A stretch of 64,000 bases of DNA from Comamonas koreensis (lineage in GTDB: Bacteria > Pseudomonadota > Gammaproteobacteria > Burkholderiales > Burkholderiaceae_C), in assembly GCF_021026195.1 (NCBI RefSeq), contig NZ_JAJNCT010000009.1, forward strand, positions 372,001 through 436,000, given 5' to 3'. The position numbers and the translations under genes were made by a program. Positions 52,987 to 61,506 of the stretch are shown here, one piece after another. The notes beneath the pieces are model-generated. The model saw only the letters and a list, made by a program, of their open reading frames with translations. It was not told the origin of the DNA and ran no database searches. How positions within the stretch are numbered: the first letter of the stretch is position 1; each line of letters starts with the position of its first letter.

Positions 52987-53850
52987 TTACACCGGAGCGG
53001 CTTGTGGCGCGCGCAGGCACTGCTGCAAGAAGGCCTCGACCGGCTCGATGACCTTGAAGGGCTCGTGCGCAATGCCGGGCACGGTGTCGCGCTGCACGCG
53101 GATGCCATGCGCGGCAAAGCTGTCGGCCAGTGCGGTGATGCGCTCGATGCGGTTGTCGCCCTGCAGCTGGGCGCCATCCATCCACAGCGCGCTGTCGCGC
53201 GGAATGGTGATTTCCCAGGTGGCGGTGTCGGCCGTTCCGATGATGGTCTGCACGGTCACCGCGCGCATCGCCGCCAGGTTGAGGCTGCGGCCAAAGCGCT
53301 GCTCAATGTCGCGCACACCCACCCACCAGTCGTAGTCGGTGTTGAGCAGGGTGACCACGCCCGGCGCGCCGATCGACACGGCATGGAGGCGCTCGGGGTG
53401 CAGCAGAAAAAAGCGCTGGCTGAACTGCCCGCCGCCCGAGAAGCCGTAGAGCATGAAGCGTTCGCTGCGCAGGCGGTACTTGGCCGCCACCTCGTCGACC
53501 ATGGACAGCAGCACCTGGTCATAGCGGATGCCATGGAAAAGAATGCGCTTGTAGTTGGCCAGGTCACCGGCCACGCCAATGCCGGCGGGGAAGAGCGGCG
53601 CCAGCACGATGCAGTCATTGCGGTCGGCAAAGTCGGCAAAGCGGTCGCGGTACTGGCTGGCGGTGCGGCCTGTGCCGTGCACGATCACGGCTAGGTCATA
53701 GACCTTGTCCTCGCTCTCGCTGTAGTTCTTGGGCACGTAGAGGCAGTAGCTGAAGCGCTGGTCGTACTGGCTGGCAAAAAAGGTGGTGGCGCCAAAGTCG
53801 TAATAGCTCAGCTTGATGCCGTGGCCCTGGCGGGCGGGAGGGGATGACAT
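52987..53850 (-). CDS. Alpha/beta hydrolase (esterase/PHB-depolymerase-like)
   Basis: The 287-residue protein has the fold's oxyanion strand VIVHGTGRTASQYRDRFADF (56-75), nucleophile elbow YGFSGGGQFS with Ser138, and a C-terminal histidine in GIAHEPFKV (about 262). DYDWWVGVRDIEQRFG lies in the cap region. Sequence style resembles esterases related to polyhydroxybutyrate depolymerases. There is no signal peptide, so it acts in the cytoplasm. It lies between the fused ABC ATPase (29 bp) and binding-protein (51 bp) genes, so it likely processes the imported compound. Confidence 0.85.
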   Translation of the reverse strand: MSSPPARQGHGIKLSYYDFGATTFFASQYDQRFSYCLYVPKNYSESEDKVYDLAVIVHGTGRTASQYRDRFADFADRNDCIVLAPLFPAGIGVAGDLANYKRILFHGIRYDQVLLSMVDEVAAKYRLRSERFMLYGFSGGGQFSQRFFLLHPERLHAVSIGAPGVVTLLNTDYDWWVGVRDIEQRFGRSLNLAAMRAVTVQTIIGTADTATWEITIPRDSALWMDGAQLQGDNRIERITALADSFAAHGIRVQRDTVPGIAHEPFKVIEPVEAFLQQCLRAPQAAPV

Positions 53851-53879
53851 AAGAGGACTCCTGAAAGGTTGCTGAATTT

Positions 53880-55556
53880 TTAGGCAGGGCAGGCAGCGCC
53901 GTTTGCAGAGGCGGAGGCCTTGTCTTCGGCATGGCGCCAGCGCAGATGCACCCCGCCATCGGGCGTGGCCTGCAGCATCGGGATCGCATCCAGCAGCTGG
54001 CGCGTATAGGGGTTCTGCGGCTGGTCAAACACGGCATCGCGCGTGCCCTGCTCGGCAATCACGCCGCCCTGCACGACGATGACCCGGTCGGCAATCTGCT
54101 CCACCACGCCCAGGTCATGGCTGATGAAAAGGCAAGAGAAGCCATAGCGCTGCTGCAGCTCGGCCAGCAGGTCCAGCACCTGGGCGCGCACCGTCACATC
54201 GAGCGCGGAGACCGCCTCGTCGGCAATCATCAGCGCCGGGCGCCGCACCAGCACGCGGGCAATGGCCACGCGCTGGCGCTGGCCGCCCGAGAGCTCATGC
54301 GGGTAGCGCGTCGCAAAATCACCGCCCAACCCCACATCGGCCAGCGCCTGCTGCACGCGCTCGCGCTTGTCGCTGGCGCTCAGGCCATCGGCCATGCGCA
54401 GCGCCTCGGCCACCAGGGCCTGCACCGTCATGCGCGGGTCCAGCGAGGAGTACGGGTCCTGGAAGACCATCTGGCAGTTGTAGCGGTAGTCCTTGAAACC
54501 CGGGCTGCCCGGCCGCAAGGGCTGGCCCTTGTAGCGCAGGCTGCCGCTGGTGGGCTGCAGCAGGCCCGACAGGATCATGCCCAGGGTGGTTTTGCCCGAG
54601 CCCGATTCGCCGACCACGGCCACCACCTCGCCGGGGAAGATATCCAGGCTGATGCCCTTGAGCACGCGCGCCGGCGCCCCCTTGCGGAACCAGCGCTGGC
54701 GGCCGCCAAACTCCAGCACCAGGTCGCGGGCCGACATCAGCGGGGCCGTGCGGTCGATCTGGCGCGGTGCGCGGCGCTGGGGCAGGGTGCGCAGCAGCTG
54801 GCGCGTGTAGTCATGCGCGGGGGCGGCCAGCACCTGGGCGGTAGGGCCGGTTTCCACAATGTCGCCCTGCTTCATCACCACCATGCGGTCGGCGTAGCGG
54901 GCCACCATCGGCAGGTCATGGCTGATCAGCAGCACGGCGGTGCCGTTCTCGCGCGTCAGCTCCAGCATCATCTCCATCACCTCGCGCTGCACCACCGCAT
55001 CCAGCGCCGTGGTGGGCTCGTCGGCAATCAGCAGCGCCGGGCGCAGCAGCATGGCCGAGGCAATCATGATGCGCTGGCGCATGCCGCCCGAGAACTCATG
55101 CGGGAAGGCGCTCAGGATGCGCTGGGTCTCACGCAGGCCGACACGCTCCAGCATTGCATGGATGCGCGGCATGTGCTCATCGCGTGCCTGGGGCAGGTGC
55201 ATGCGCAGGCCTTCGAGCAGCTGCTCGCCAATGCTCAGGGTGGGCGTGAGCGAGGTCATCGGCTCCTGGAACACCATGGCCACGCGCGGGCCACGCACAG
55301 CGCGCAGCTGGCGCTCGTTCATCGCATAGAGCGACTGGCCGTCGAGCAGGATGTCGCCGCCACTGCGGCTGATGGCATGGGGCGTGAGCCGCATCACGGC
55401 GCGGCTGAGCATGGTCTTGCCCGAGCCCGATTCGCCGACGATGCCAACAATCTCGCCAGCGGCCAGTTGCAAGGATGCATCGCGCACCACCAGCTTGTCG
55501 GGGCCGGCCGAGAGGCTCAGGTTCTGGATCTGCAGCAAGGCAGGGGATGTGGTCAT
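53880..55556 (-). CDS. Dipeptide/oligopeptide ABC transporter ATPase, DppD-DppF fusion
   Basis: The 558-residue product joins two ATPase domains. The first has Walker A GESGSGKT (41-48), the signature EFSGGMRQRIMIASAM and Walker B LLIADEPTTALDAV. The second has GESGSGKTTLGMIL, ELSGGQRQRVAIARVL and MIADEAVSALDV (E-A in place of the common E-P), plus the oligopeptide extension NPYTRQLLDAIP. The ATG overlaps the DppC-like stop by 4 bp (ATGA), which fixes the start despite a longer frame. It powers import by the adjacent permeases. Confidence 0.94.
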   Translation of the reverse strand: MTTSPALLQIQNLSLSAGPDKLVVRDASLQLAAGEIVGIVGESGSGKTMLSRAVMRLTPHAISRSGGDILLDGQSLYAMNERQLRAVRGPRVAMVFQEPMTSLTPTLSIGEQLLEGLRMHLPQARDEHMPRIHAMLERVGLRETQRILSAFPHEFSGGMRQRIMIASAMLLRPALLIADEPTTALDAVVQREVMEMMLELTRENGTAVLLISHDLPMVARYADRMVVMKQGDIVETGPTAQVLAAPAHDYTRQLLRTLPQRRAPRQIDRTAPLMSARDLVLEFGGRQRWFRKGAPARVLKGISLDIFPGEVVAVVGESGSGKTTLGMILSGLLQPTSGSLRYKGQPLRPGSPGFKDYRYNCQMVFQDPYSSLDPRMTVQALVAEALRMADGLSASDKRERVQQALADVGLGGDFATRYPHELSGGQRQRVAIARVLVRRPALMIADEAVSALDVTVRAQVLDLLAELQQRYGFSCLFISHDLGVVEQIADRVIVVQGGVIAEQGTRDAVFDQPQNPYTRQLLDAIPMLQATPDGGVHLRWRHAEDKASASANGAACPA

Positions 55557-56371
55557 ACGCGCCTCCGCATGCGTGGGTCGAGCCGGTCGCGCAGGGCGTC
55601 GCCGAGCAGATTGATGCCCAGCAGTGCCAGCGAGATCGCCAGCCCCGGGAAAATCGCCAGCCAGGCCGCCTGGCTGACATAGGAGCGGCTGCCCGCCAGC
55701 ATGTTGCCCCAGGTGGGTGCCGGTGGCGCCACGCCCAGGCCCAGAAAGCTCAGCGAGCTCTCGGCCAGAATGATCCAGCCGCACATCGAGGTGGCCATGA
55801 CGATCACCGGTGCGATGCAGTTGGGCAGCACATGGCGCAGCAGGGTGTAGGTCTCGGAGTTGCCCATGACGCGCGAGGCGCGCACAAAATCACGCTCGCG
55901 CAGGCCCAGCACGGTGCCGCGCACCACCCGCACCACCGACGACGCATAGGCCAGTGCCAGCGCGATGATGATGCCGCTGGCGCTGGCGCCAAACACCGCC
56001 AGCAGGCCCAGGGCCATCAACAGGCCCGGGAAGGCCAGCAGCGCATCGTTGATGGCCATCAGGATGCGGTCGGGCCAGCCGCGCAGGTAACCGCTGAGCG
56101 CGCCAATCAGCACACCAAAGAAGGTGGCCAGAAACACCGTGCTGAGGCTGATGCGGATGCTGGTGGCAGTGCCACGCATCAGGCGGCTGAGCACATCGCG
56201 GCCCAGCTCGTCGGTGCCCATCCAGTGCTGCCAGCCGGGCGCTGCCAGGCGGGTCTTGAAGTCGAGCTTGAGCGGGTCGTACGGCGTCCAGAACGTGGCC
56301 AGCAAGGCCACGGCGACCACCACGGAGACCAGGCCAGCGCCCAGCCAGAAGGAGAGGGAGCGGCGGTTCAT
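55553..56371 (-). CDS. Peptide-type ABC transporter permease, DppC-like
   Basis: The 272-residue permease has about six transmembrane helices, the DppC start motif (TFWTPYDPLKLDFKTRLAAP, then HWMGTDELGRDVLSRLMRGT) and the ATPase-contacting EAA loop RASRVMGNSETYTLLRHVLP. AESSLSFLGLGVAPPAPTWG is the typical late conserved segment. It overlaps the DppB-like gene by 4 bp at its start and the fused ATPase by 4 bp at its end. Confidence 0.94.
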   Translation of the reverse strand: MNRRSLSFWLGAGLVSVVVAVALLATFWTPYDPLKLDFKTRLAAPGWQHWMGTDELGRDVLSRLMRGTATSIRISLSTVFLATFFGVLIGALSGYLRGWPDRILMAINDALLAFPGLLMALGLLAVFGASASGIIIALALAYASSVVRVVRGTVLGLRERDFVRASRVMGNSETYTLLRHVLPNCIAPVIVMATSMCGWIILAESSLSFLGLGVAPPAPTWGNMLAGSRSYVSQAAWLAIFPGLAISLALLGINLLGDALRDRLDPRMRRRV

Positions 56372-57312
56372 GATGCGGCCACCCTCGGGTCGAAGATGGG
56401 ATAGAGCAGGTCCACAAAGAGGTTCACCAGGACATAGATGCTGGCGATGAAGAGCAGGCAGCCCTGGATCAGCGGGTAGTCGCGGGCAAAGATCGCATCG
56501 ACCAGCAGCCGGCCCAGGCCCGGAATGGTGAACACGGTCTCGATCACCGCCACCCCGGCGAGCAGGTTGCCCAGAATCAGGCCCAGCAGGGTCCAGGTCG
56601 GGCCAAACGAGCTTTTGAAGGCATGGCGCAGCATCACCGTCATCTCGCTCAAGCCCTTGGCGCGGGCATGGGTGATGTAGTCCAGGTGCAGCACTTCCAA
56701 GGTGGAGGCGCGGGTCATGCGCAGGATCACGCCGATCTCGTGCAGCAGCAAGGTGGTGATGGGCAGCACCAGGTAGAGCAGCGCCTGCTGCGGGTTCTCG
56801 CCAAAGGCGACAAAGCCGACCACCGGAAACCAGCCCAGCTTGAGCGCAAAGAACATCAGCAGCAGCAGCCCCATCCAGAACGCCGGCAGCGACAGCAGCA
56901 AGGTGGCGGTGGCGACCAGGGCCAGGTCGGTGAGGCGGCCTTGGCGCCAGGCCGCCAGCATGCCCAGCGGCACGGCGACCAGGGTGGCCAGCAGCACGGC
57001 AGGCAGCACGATCTGGGCGCTGACGGCAAAGCGCTGCCAGATCAGCGCGGCAACCGGTTGGCGGTTGGAGATGGACTGGCCCAGGTCGCCCTGCAGCACA
57101 TGGCCGGACCAGACCAGGAACTGCGTGGGCAGGCTGGCGTTGAGGCCCAGCTGCTCGCGCAGGGCCGCCAGCGATGCGGCATCGGCCGAGTCACCCAGCA
57201 TCAGCGCTGCCGGGTCACCGGGGATCAGGCGCACCAGAATGAAGACGGCCAGTGCCACGATCACCAAGGTCGGAATCGCCATGCCGATTCGGGTGGCAGC
57301 GAATTTCCACAT
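56368..57312 (-). CDS. Peptide-type ABC transporter permease, DppB-like
   Basis: The 314-residue permease begins MWKFAATRIGMAIPTLVIVA, followed by FILVRLIPGDPAALMLG, the DppB hallmark. It has six transmembrane helices and the EAA loop YITHARAKGLSEMTVMLRHA. ETVFTIPGLGRLLVDAIFAR completes the family pattern. Its ATG lies 5 bp after the stop of the C45 acyltransferase gene, so it belongs to the same operon. Confidence 0.94.
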   Translation of the reverse strand: MWKFAATRIGMAIPTLVIVALAVFILVRLIPGDPAALMLGDSADAASLAALREQLGLNASLPTQFLVWSGHVLQGDLGQSISNRQPVAALIWQRFAVSAQIVLPAVLLATLVAVPLGMLAAWRQGRLTDLALVATATLLLSLPAFWMGLLLLMFFALKLGWFPVVGFVAFGENPQQALLYLVLPITTLLLHEIGVILRMTRASTLEVLHLDYITHARAKGLSEMTVMLRHAFKSSFGPTWTLLGLILGNLLAGVAVIETVFTIPGLGRLLVDAIFARDYPLIQGCLLFIASIYVLVNLFVDLLYPIFDPRVAAS

Positions 57313-57317
57313 GGCGG

Positions 57318-58469
57318 TCAGTGCTCCAGCGCCGCAGCGGCCGCTGCCGAGGGTTCAGCCGCGCCATCGCCATGCAGGCGGTAGGTGGTGAACTGGCGGT
57401 TGATGGCGGGCAGCGGTGCAATCTCCATGATGCCCAGCGCCGGCTCCATCACGATCATCGCGACGGTGGCGGTCAGGTTGCCGCCATCGGCCGGGCGGGG
57501 CGGGCGGCAGACCGCATAGGGCGAGAGGAAGTCGTCAAACAGCGCCTTCTTCAGCGATTCGCGCGTCAGCAGGCGGCCCTGCTCCTGCAGGATCTTGCGC
57601 ACCCGCCAGTCGCGGTAAAAGCTCTCGGGCACATGGGGGATGCCGGTGTCGCGCAGCTTGGCCAGCGCCACCGGGCTGACCCAGTGGTTGGCGTGCACGA
57701 TCATGCCGTCCTCGGGGTAGAGCGGGAAGGCCTCGTCGGGCGCGCACTCAAAGTCAATGCCAAAGCCTGCGGCCGACGCCACCATGATGTTGTTGGAGCA
57801 GGACTTGGGCGTGGTGGCCACGGCCTTGGCGGCCAGTGCAAAGTGCTGCTGCTCCAGCACCTTGCGGCGGATCAGGCCCAGCGGAATGCCCAGCTTGGTG
57901 TAGTCGCGCTCGCACTCCAGGTAGTTCGCGGTGATGGAGATGCCTGCGGCATTGAGGCCGCTGCGGGCCAAACCACCAGCTTCGACAAAGGTCAGGTAGT
58001 CGGGGCCATGGTCCTGGCGCACGCGCAGCACCACACCGGTCTCGGCACACTCGGCGCGCCAGTCCCAGTTCTGGCCATGGATCAGGTTGCCCGAGGCGCT
58101 GCGCTCGGGCAGCAGCATGGCGCCGGTGCAGCCGTCGTCGAGCTCGTCATCGACCGGCTTGCTGGACTGGGCGCGCGCCAGGGCCACCACCTCGGTGCGG
58201 GCATTGATCATCACGATGTCGTCCAGCGCGACGCCCGAGCCTTCGGCGATGCCGCGCATTTCTTCGAGGTAGTTCTCGTCAAAATCGGCGATCTTCCGGG
58301 CGTACTCGGCGATCAGCGCGGCCTTGTGTGCGGCACTGATGCCGTACTTCTCCAGCGCGCCGCCATAGAGGGCTGCGCTGCGGGCAATGCGGTCTTTGAG
58401 CGCCGCGCCATACTGGCGCCCACGGGCTTGGGGGGCGCCAGACAGCGTGACGAGTGGAAACGGCGACAT
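57318..58469 (-). CDS. C45-family autoproteolytic acyltransferase/hydrolase (isopenicillin-N acyltransferase-like)
   Basis: The 383-residue product starts with GAPQARGRQYGAALKDRIAR and contains DDIVMINARTEV (83-94), the standard N-terminal chain of the family. The precursor cleavage and nucleophile site is DDGCTGAMLL with Cys114; HGQNWDWRAE follows at about 130. These Ntn hydrolases cleave themselves before the cysteine and then transfer or hydrolyse N-acyl groups, as in acyl-CoA:6-aminopenicillanic acid acyltransferase. SCSNNIMVASAAGFGIDFEC fits the substrate-pocket region. It is the first gene of the ten-gene operon and divergent from the GntR-type regulator, so it is likely the key catabolic step. 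Confidence 0.88.
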   Translation of the reverse strand: MSPFPLVTLSGAPQARGRQYGAALKDRIARSAALYGGALEKYGISAAHKAALIAEYARKIADFDENYLEEMRGIAEGSGVALDDIVMINARTEVVALARAQSSKPVDDELDDGCTGAMLLPERSASGNLIHGQNWDWRAECAETGVVLRVRQDHGPDYLTFVEAGGLARSGLNAAGISITANYLECERDYTKLGIPLGLIRRKVLEQQHFALAAKAVATTPKSCSNNIMVASAAGFGIDFECAPDEAFPLYPEDGMIVHANHWVSPVALAKLRDTGIPHVPESFYRDWRVRKILQEQGRLLTRESLKKALFDDFLSPYAVCRPPRPADGGNLTATVAMIVMEPALGIMEIAPLPAINRQFTTYRLHGDGAAEPSAAAAAALEH

Positions 58470-58518
58470 CTTTTTTCTTTTGTGTTTTGTGAACTTTTAA
58501 TACATTAATTTCGTGGTC

Positions 58519-58531
58519 ATTGACTGTCAAT
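58519..58531. promoter_or_regulatory. Candidate GntR operator in the divergent promoter
   Basis: ATTGACTGTCAAT is a perfect 6-1-6 palindrome in the AT-rich 242-bp gap between the C45 operon and the regulator gene, 50 bp from the C45 start codon. Position and symmetry fit an operator for the adjacent GntR-type protein. Confidence 0.5.
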
Positions 58532-58711
58532 TTGTTTTTTATAGAATCAAACAAAACTTAGGGAAACTACGATGAAGGATGCTGCCAACACGCCAGGCCT
58601 GGCGCGTATGCTCGGGGCTGGCCGGCAAAAACAAGAGGCTGCGCGCCGCCGCCACTGCCACCGCATTGCGCACGCGCGGGCCGCAGCAGCACAACCCAGG
58701 GGAGAATCGGT

Positions 58712-59587
58712 TTGAAGCAATCGCTGAGTTCTTTGCAGATCGACGTCGCGCGCAAACTGACGGCGCTGATGCATGCTGGCCGCTGGAGCGTGGGCGACCG
58801 CATCTCCGACCTGCACCTGGCCGATGAGCTCAAGGTCTCGCGCACGCCAGTGCGCCAGGCGCTGATGCTGCTGACCGCCCAGGGCCTGGTGGCCTACCAC
58901 CCGGGCCGGGGTTTTCGGGTCGAGCGCGTGCCCGATGGCGACGATGCGCTGGAGCAGCTGGTGCCCCCCTCCGACGCCGAGGCGCTGTACAGCCAGATCA
59001 TGAACCACCGCGCCAGCGGCCAGCTGGCTGGCGAAGTCTCCGAAGCGCAGCTGGTGGAGCTGTTTGGCGTGACCCGGGGCGCCGTGCGCCGCGTGCTGAT
59101 GCGCTTTGCCGCCGAGGGCCTGACCGAGCGCCTGCCCGGCCACGGCTGGCGCTTTACCGAGAGCCTGGACAACCCCCAGGCCGTGCACGAGAGCTATGAC
59201 TTTCGCTTGATCGTCGAGTGCGGCGCGCTGAAGATGGCCGGCTTTGCGCCCGATCCTGAACAGCTGCAGCAGCTGTTCCGCGAGCAGTCAGACATCTTGC
59301 AGATGCCGGTCGAGCAGCTGCGCCAGGATGTGTGGTTCAAGGCCAATGCGAATTTTCATGAAACCCTGGTGTCCTGGTCGCGCAACCGCTTTCTGATTGA
59401 GTCGGTGCGCCGGCAGAACTCGCTGCGCAAGATCTCGGAGTTTGCGCACTTCAGCCACCTGAGCGAGCAGCACATCCGCCAGGCCTGCACCGACCACCTG
59501 GGCATTCTCAAGGCGTTGAAAGAAGGCGATGCCGACTATGCCGCCGCGCTGCTGCGCCGGCATATTTCGCGCTCGGCGGAAATCTAA
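58712..59587 (+). CDS. GntR-family regulator with two winged-helix domains and FCD-type ligand domain
   Basis: The 291-residue protein appears to start at a TTG (58712), since GGGGAG lies 7 bases upstream and no in-frame ATG is equally placed. The first winged helix (about 8-70) has LADELKVSRTPVRQALMLLT, and a second (about 90-155) has EAQLVELFGVTRGAVRRVLM followed by GLTERLPGHGWRFTES, so the DNA-binding unit is duplicated. The C-terminal all-helical part (YDFRLIVECGALKMAGFA, then FHETLVSWSRNRFLIESVRR) is an FCD ligand-binding domain. It is divergent from the C45/ABC operon and probably controls it. Confidence 0.9.
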   Translation: MKQSLSSLQIDVARKLTALMHAGRWSVGDRISDLHLADELKVSRTPVRQALMLLTAQGLVAYHPGRGFRVERVPDGDDALEQLVPPSDAEALYSQIMNHRASGQLAGEVSEAQLVELFGVTRGAVRRVLMRFAAEGLTERLPGHGWRFTESLDNPQAVHESYDFRLIVECGALKMAGFAPDPEQLQQLFREQSDILQMPVEQLRQDVWFKANANFHETLVSWSRNRFLIESVRRQNSLRKISEFAHFSHLSEQHIRQACTDHLGILKALKEGDADYAAALLRRHISRSAEI

Positions 59588-59615
59588 AAACAGGACCTAG
59601 GTTTTTTCCAGGTCC
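59586..59615 (-). terminator. Terminator of the second siderophore-interacting protein gene
   Basis: GGACCT and AGGTCC form a 6-bp stem (59593-59615), followed on the minus strand by TGTTTTTAG. It overlaps the stop codon region of the SIP gene and also sits just behind the convergent GntR gene. Confidence 0.6.
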
Positions 59616-60352
59616 GCCTTGGGCGCGCGCAGCTCGTTCTCGCTCATGCCCCGGCGCCAGTAGGCCACGATCAGCTGCTCCTGCTTGCCCAGGCCCAGGC
59701 TGTCCACCGCCCATGCGCGCAGCGCCTGCGCGGTCGCAAATTCGGCACCTACCCATAAAAAGCGGCTTGCGCCTGCGGTGGTGTGTGCGGCGCTCCAATC
59801 CAGTGCTTGCACGGCCTGCTGCAGCTGCTCGCCGGTACCTGCGGGTGTGCCCGCGCGGTAAAGCCAATGCCACTGCATGCCCGGAGGCAGGGGGATGTCG
59901 ATCGCGTCTCGCGGGTCGGCTATCTCGCAGACCACATGGCCGCGTGTGCTGGCGGGCAGCTGTTCTGCGATGCGGGCCAGCGCGGGCAGCGCGCTGTCGT
60001 CACCGGCCAGCACCATCCAGTCGGCGATGCGGGCCGTGCGGCCACCGGGTTTGAGGATCTCGACCCGGTCGCCGACCTGCGCCTGCTGGGCCCAGCAGGC
60101 GCCGGGGCCGGCATCGGCATGCAGCAAGAAATCGATCTCCAGCCATTGCGCCTCGGCATCGAAGGCGCGCACGGTGTAGACGCGCGTGCTGCTGGCGTTG
60201 TTGCCTTGCGCATCCAGCGCCGACGGAAACACCAGGCGGCAATGGATGTTGTCGTGCTGGCAAAAGGGCGCCAGCTGCACGCCAGCAAAGCGGATGCGGC
60301 GGTAGCCGGCAGAGGGGGAGGCGAGGGAGAGAACCTGGAGCGTGGAGGGCAT
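59597..60352 (-). CDS. Siderophore-interacting protein (second family member)
   Basis: About 251 residues from the ATG complementary to 60350-60352; an in-frame ATG at 60412 would add 20 residues. The flavin motif TRVYTVRAFD is the canonical RxYTxR of the SIP family, preceded by RRIRFAGVQLAPFCQHDNIH. KPGGRTARIADWMVLAGDDS and the end YWRRGMSENELRAPK complete the ferric-siderophore reductase pattern. It likely reduces imported ferric siderophores in the cytoplasm. Unlike the copy at 34 kb, I see no clear Fur box upstream. It is convergent with the GntR-type gene. Confidence 0.88.
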   Translation of the reverse strand: MPSTLQVLSLASPSAGYRRIRFAGVQLAPFCQHDNIHCRLVFPSALDAQGNNASSTRVYTVRAFDAEAQWLEIDFLLHADAGPGACWAQQAQVGDRVEILKPGGRTARIADWMVLAGDDSALPALARIAEQLPASTRGHVVCEIADPRDAIDIPLPPGMQWHWLYRAGTPAGTGEQLQQAVQALDWSAAHTTAGASRFLWVGAEFATAQALRAWAVDSLGLGKQEQLIVAYWRRGMSENELRAPKADLEKT

Positions 60353-60493
60353 GCCGCAGTCTAGAGACGGTACGAGAGGGGAGGCCGCTGGACCCAAGCG
60401 GGTGGCCAGCATCGGAAGGTCTGGCGGCCATTATGCGGGCGCGCCTGACCTCCACTAGTCTCGCGCGGCGCAGCCCATGGCGCCGCTGTGGGC

Positions 60494-61483
60494 TCAGGCC
60501 TGGCTCAGGTCGAATCTGCCTGCAGGTTGTTCACCCGCCAGCACCTGCAGCAGGTTGCTGGTCGCCATCTCGGCCATCGCGTGGCGCGTCTCGTGCGTGG
60601 CCGATCCGATATGCGGCAGCGCCACCACCTTGGCATGGGTGCGCAGGGGGGATTCGACCGGCAGCGGCTCGGTGGCAAACACATCCAGGCCGGCGGCGCG
60701 GATCTGGTCGGTGTCGAGCGCATGCAGCAACGCAGCCTCGTCGACGATCGCGCCGCGCGAACCGTTGATGACGATGGCGCTGGGCTTCATCAGCGCAAAG
60801 GCTTCGGCGCCCAGCAGGTGCTTGGTCTCGGGGGTCGACGGCACAACGGAGACGACAAAGTCTGCCTCGCGCAGCAGCGCATCGCGGGCGACATAGTGCA
60901 CATGGCCGGCCAGCGCGCCCAGTTCGCTGTCGGGCACAACGCTGCGGTTGTTGTAGAGCACGCGCATGCCAAAGCCCAGCGCGGCGCGCCGGGCCAGTGC
61001 CATGCCGATGCGGCCCATGCCCAGAATGCCCAGGGTCTTGCCATGCACATCCCAGCCAAACAGCTCCTCGCCAATATTGCGCTGCCATTGGCCGGAGCGC
61101 ACATACATCGCCAGCTCCGGAATGCGGCGGCTGGTGGCCATCAGCAGTGCAAAGATGGTGTCGGCCGTCGTCTCCGTCAGCACGCCCGGCGTGTGGCACA
61201 GCGCAATGCCGCGCTCGCGCAGCGCTGCCAGCGGGTAGTTGTCCACGCCCACCGAGATGCTGGAGATCACCCGCAGCTGCGGTGCTTCATCGAGCAGCGC
61301 ATCGGTGATCGGGTAGCTCGACCCGATCAGTGCCTGGGCCTGGGGCAGCGCTGCAAAAAAGGCATCGCGCTGTGCAGCCACGCGCGGGTTGGCCACGGTC
61401 ACATCGTGCGCGGCTTGCAGGCGGGCCAGCTGGTCGTCGGGCAGTTCACGAAAAACCAAAATCTGTTGGCGGGTGCTGGTCAT
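60494..61483 (-). CDS. kguD: 2-ketogluconate-6-phosphate reductase (D-2-hydroxyacid dehydrogenase family)
   Basis: The 329-residue enzyme starts MTSTRQQILVFRELPDDQLA with AGGAGC upstream. The NAD(P)-binding motif GILGMGRIGMALARRAALGF, the signature NGSRGAIVDEAALLHAL and the catalytic-His segment LPHIGSATHETRHAM are present. By itself it could be a glyoxylate/2-ketogluconate reductase (GhrB/TkrA), but the two genes before it match KguK and KguE, so reduction of 2-keto-6-phosphogluconate to 6-phosphogluconate is the best call. It follows kguK by 23 bp. Confidence 0.88.
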   Translation of the reverse strand: MTSTRQQILVFRELPDDQLARLQAAHDVTVANPRVAAQRDAFFAALPQAQALIGSSYPITDALLDEAPQLRVISSISVGVDNYPLAALRERGIALCHTPGVLTETTADTIFALLMATSRRIPELAMYVRSGQWQRNIGEELFGWDVHGKTLGILGMGRIGMALARRAALGFGMRVLYNNRSVVPDSELGALAGHVHYVARDALLREADFVVSVVPSTPETKHLLGAEAFALMKPSAIVINGSRGAIVDEAALLHALDTDQIRAAGLDVFATEPLPVESPLRTHAKVVALPHIGSATHETRHAMAEMATSNLLQVLAGEQPAGRFDLSQA

Positions 61484-61506
61484 CGGTGCTCCTGGATGCG
61501 TTGAAA

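Noticed and set aside
51289..53694. Plus-strand open frame of 801 codons
   Set aside because: Antisense to the binding-protein and hydrolase genes; composition is typical of a shadow frame.
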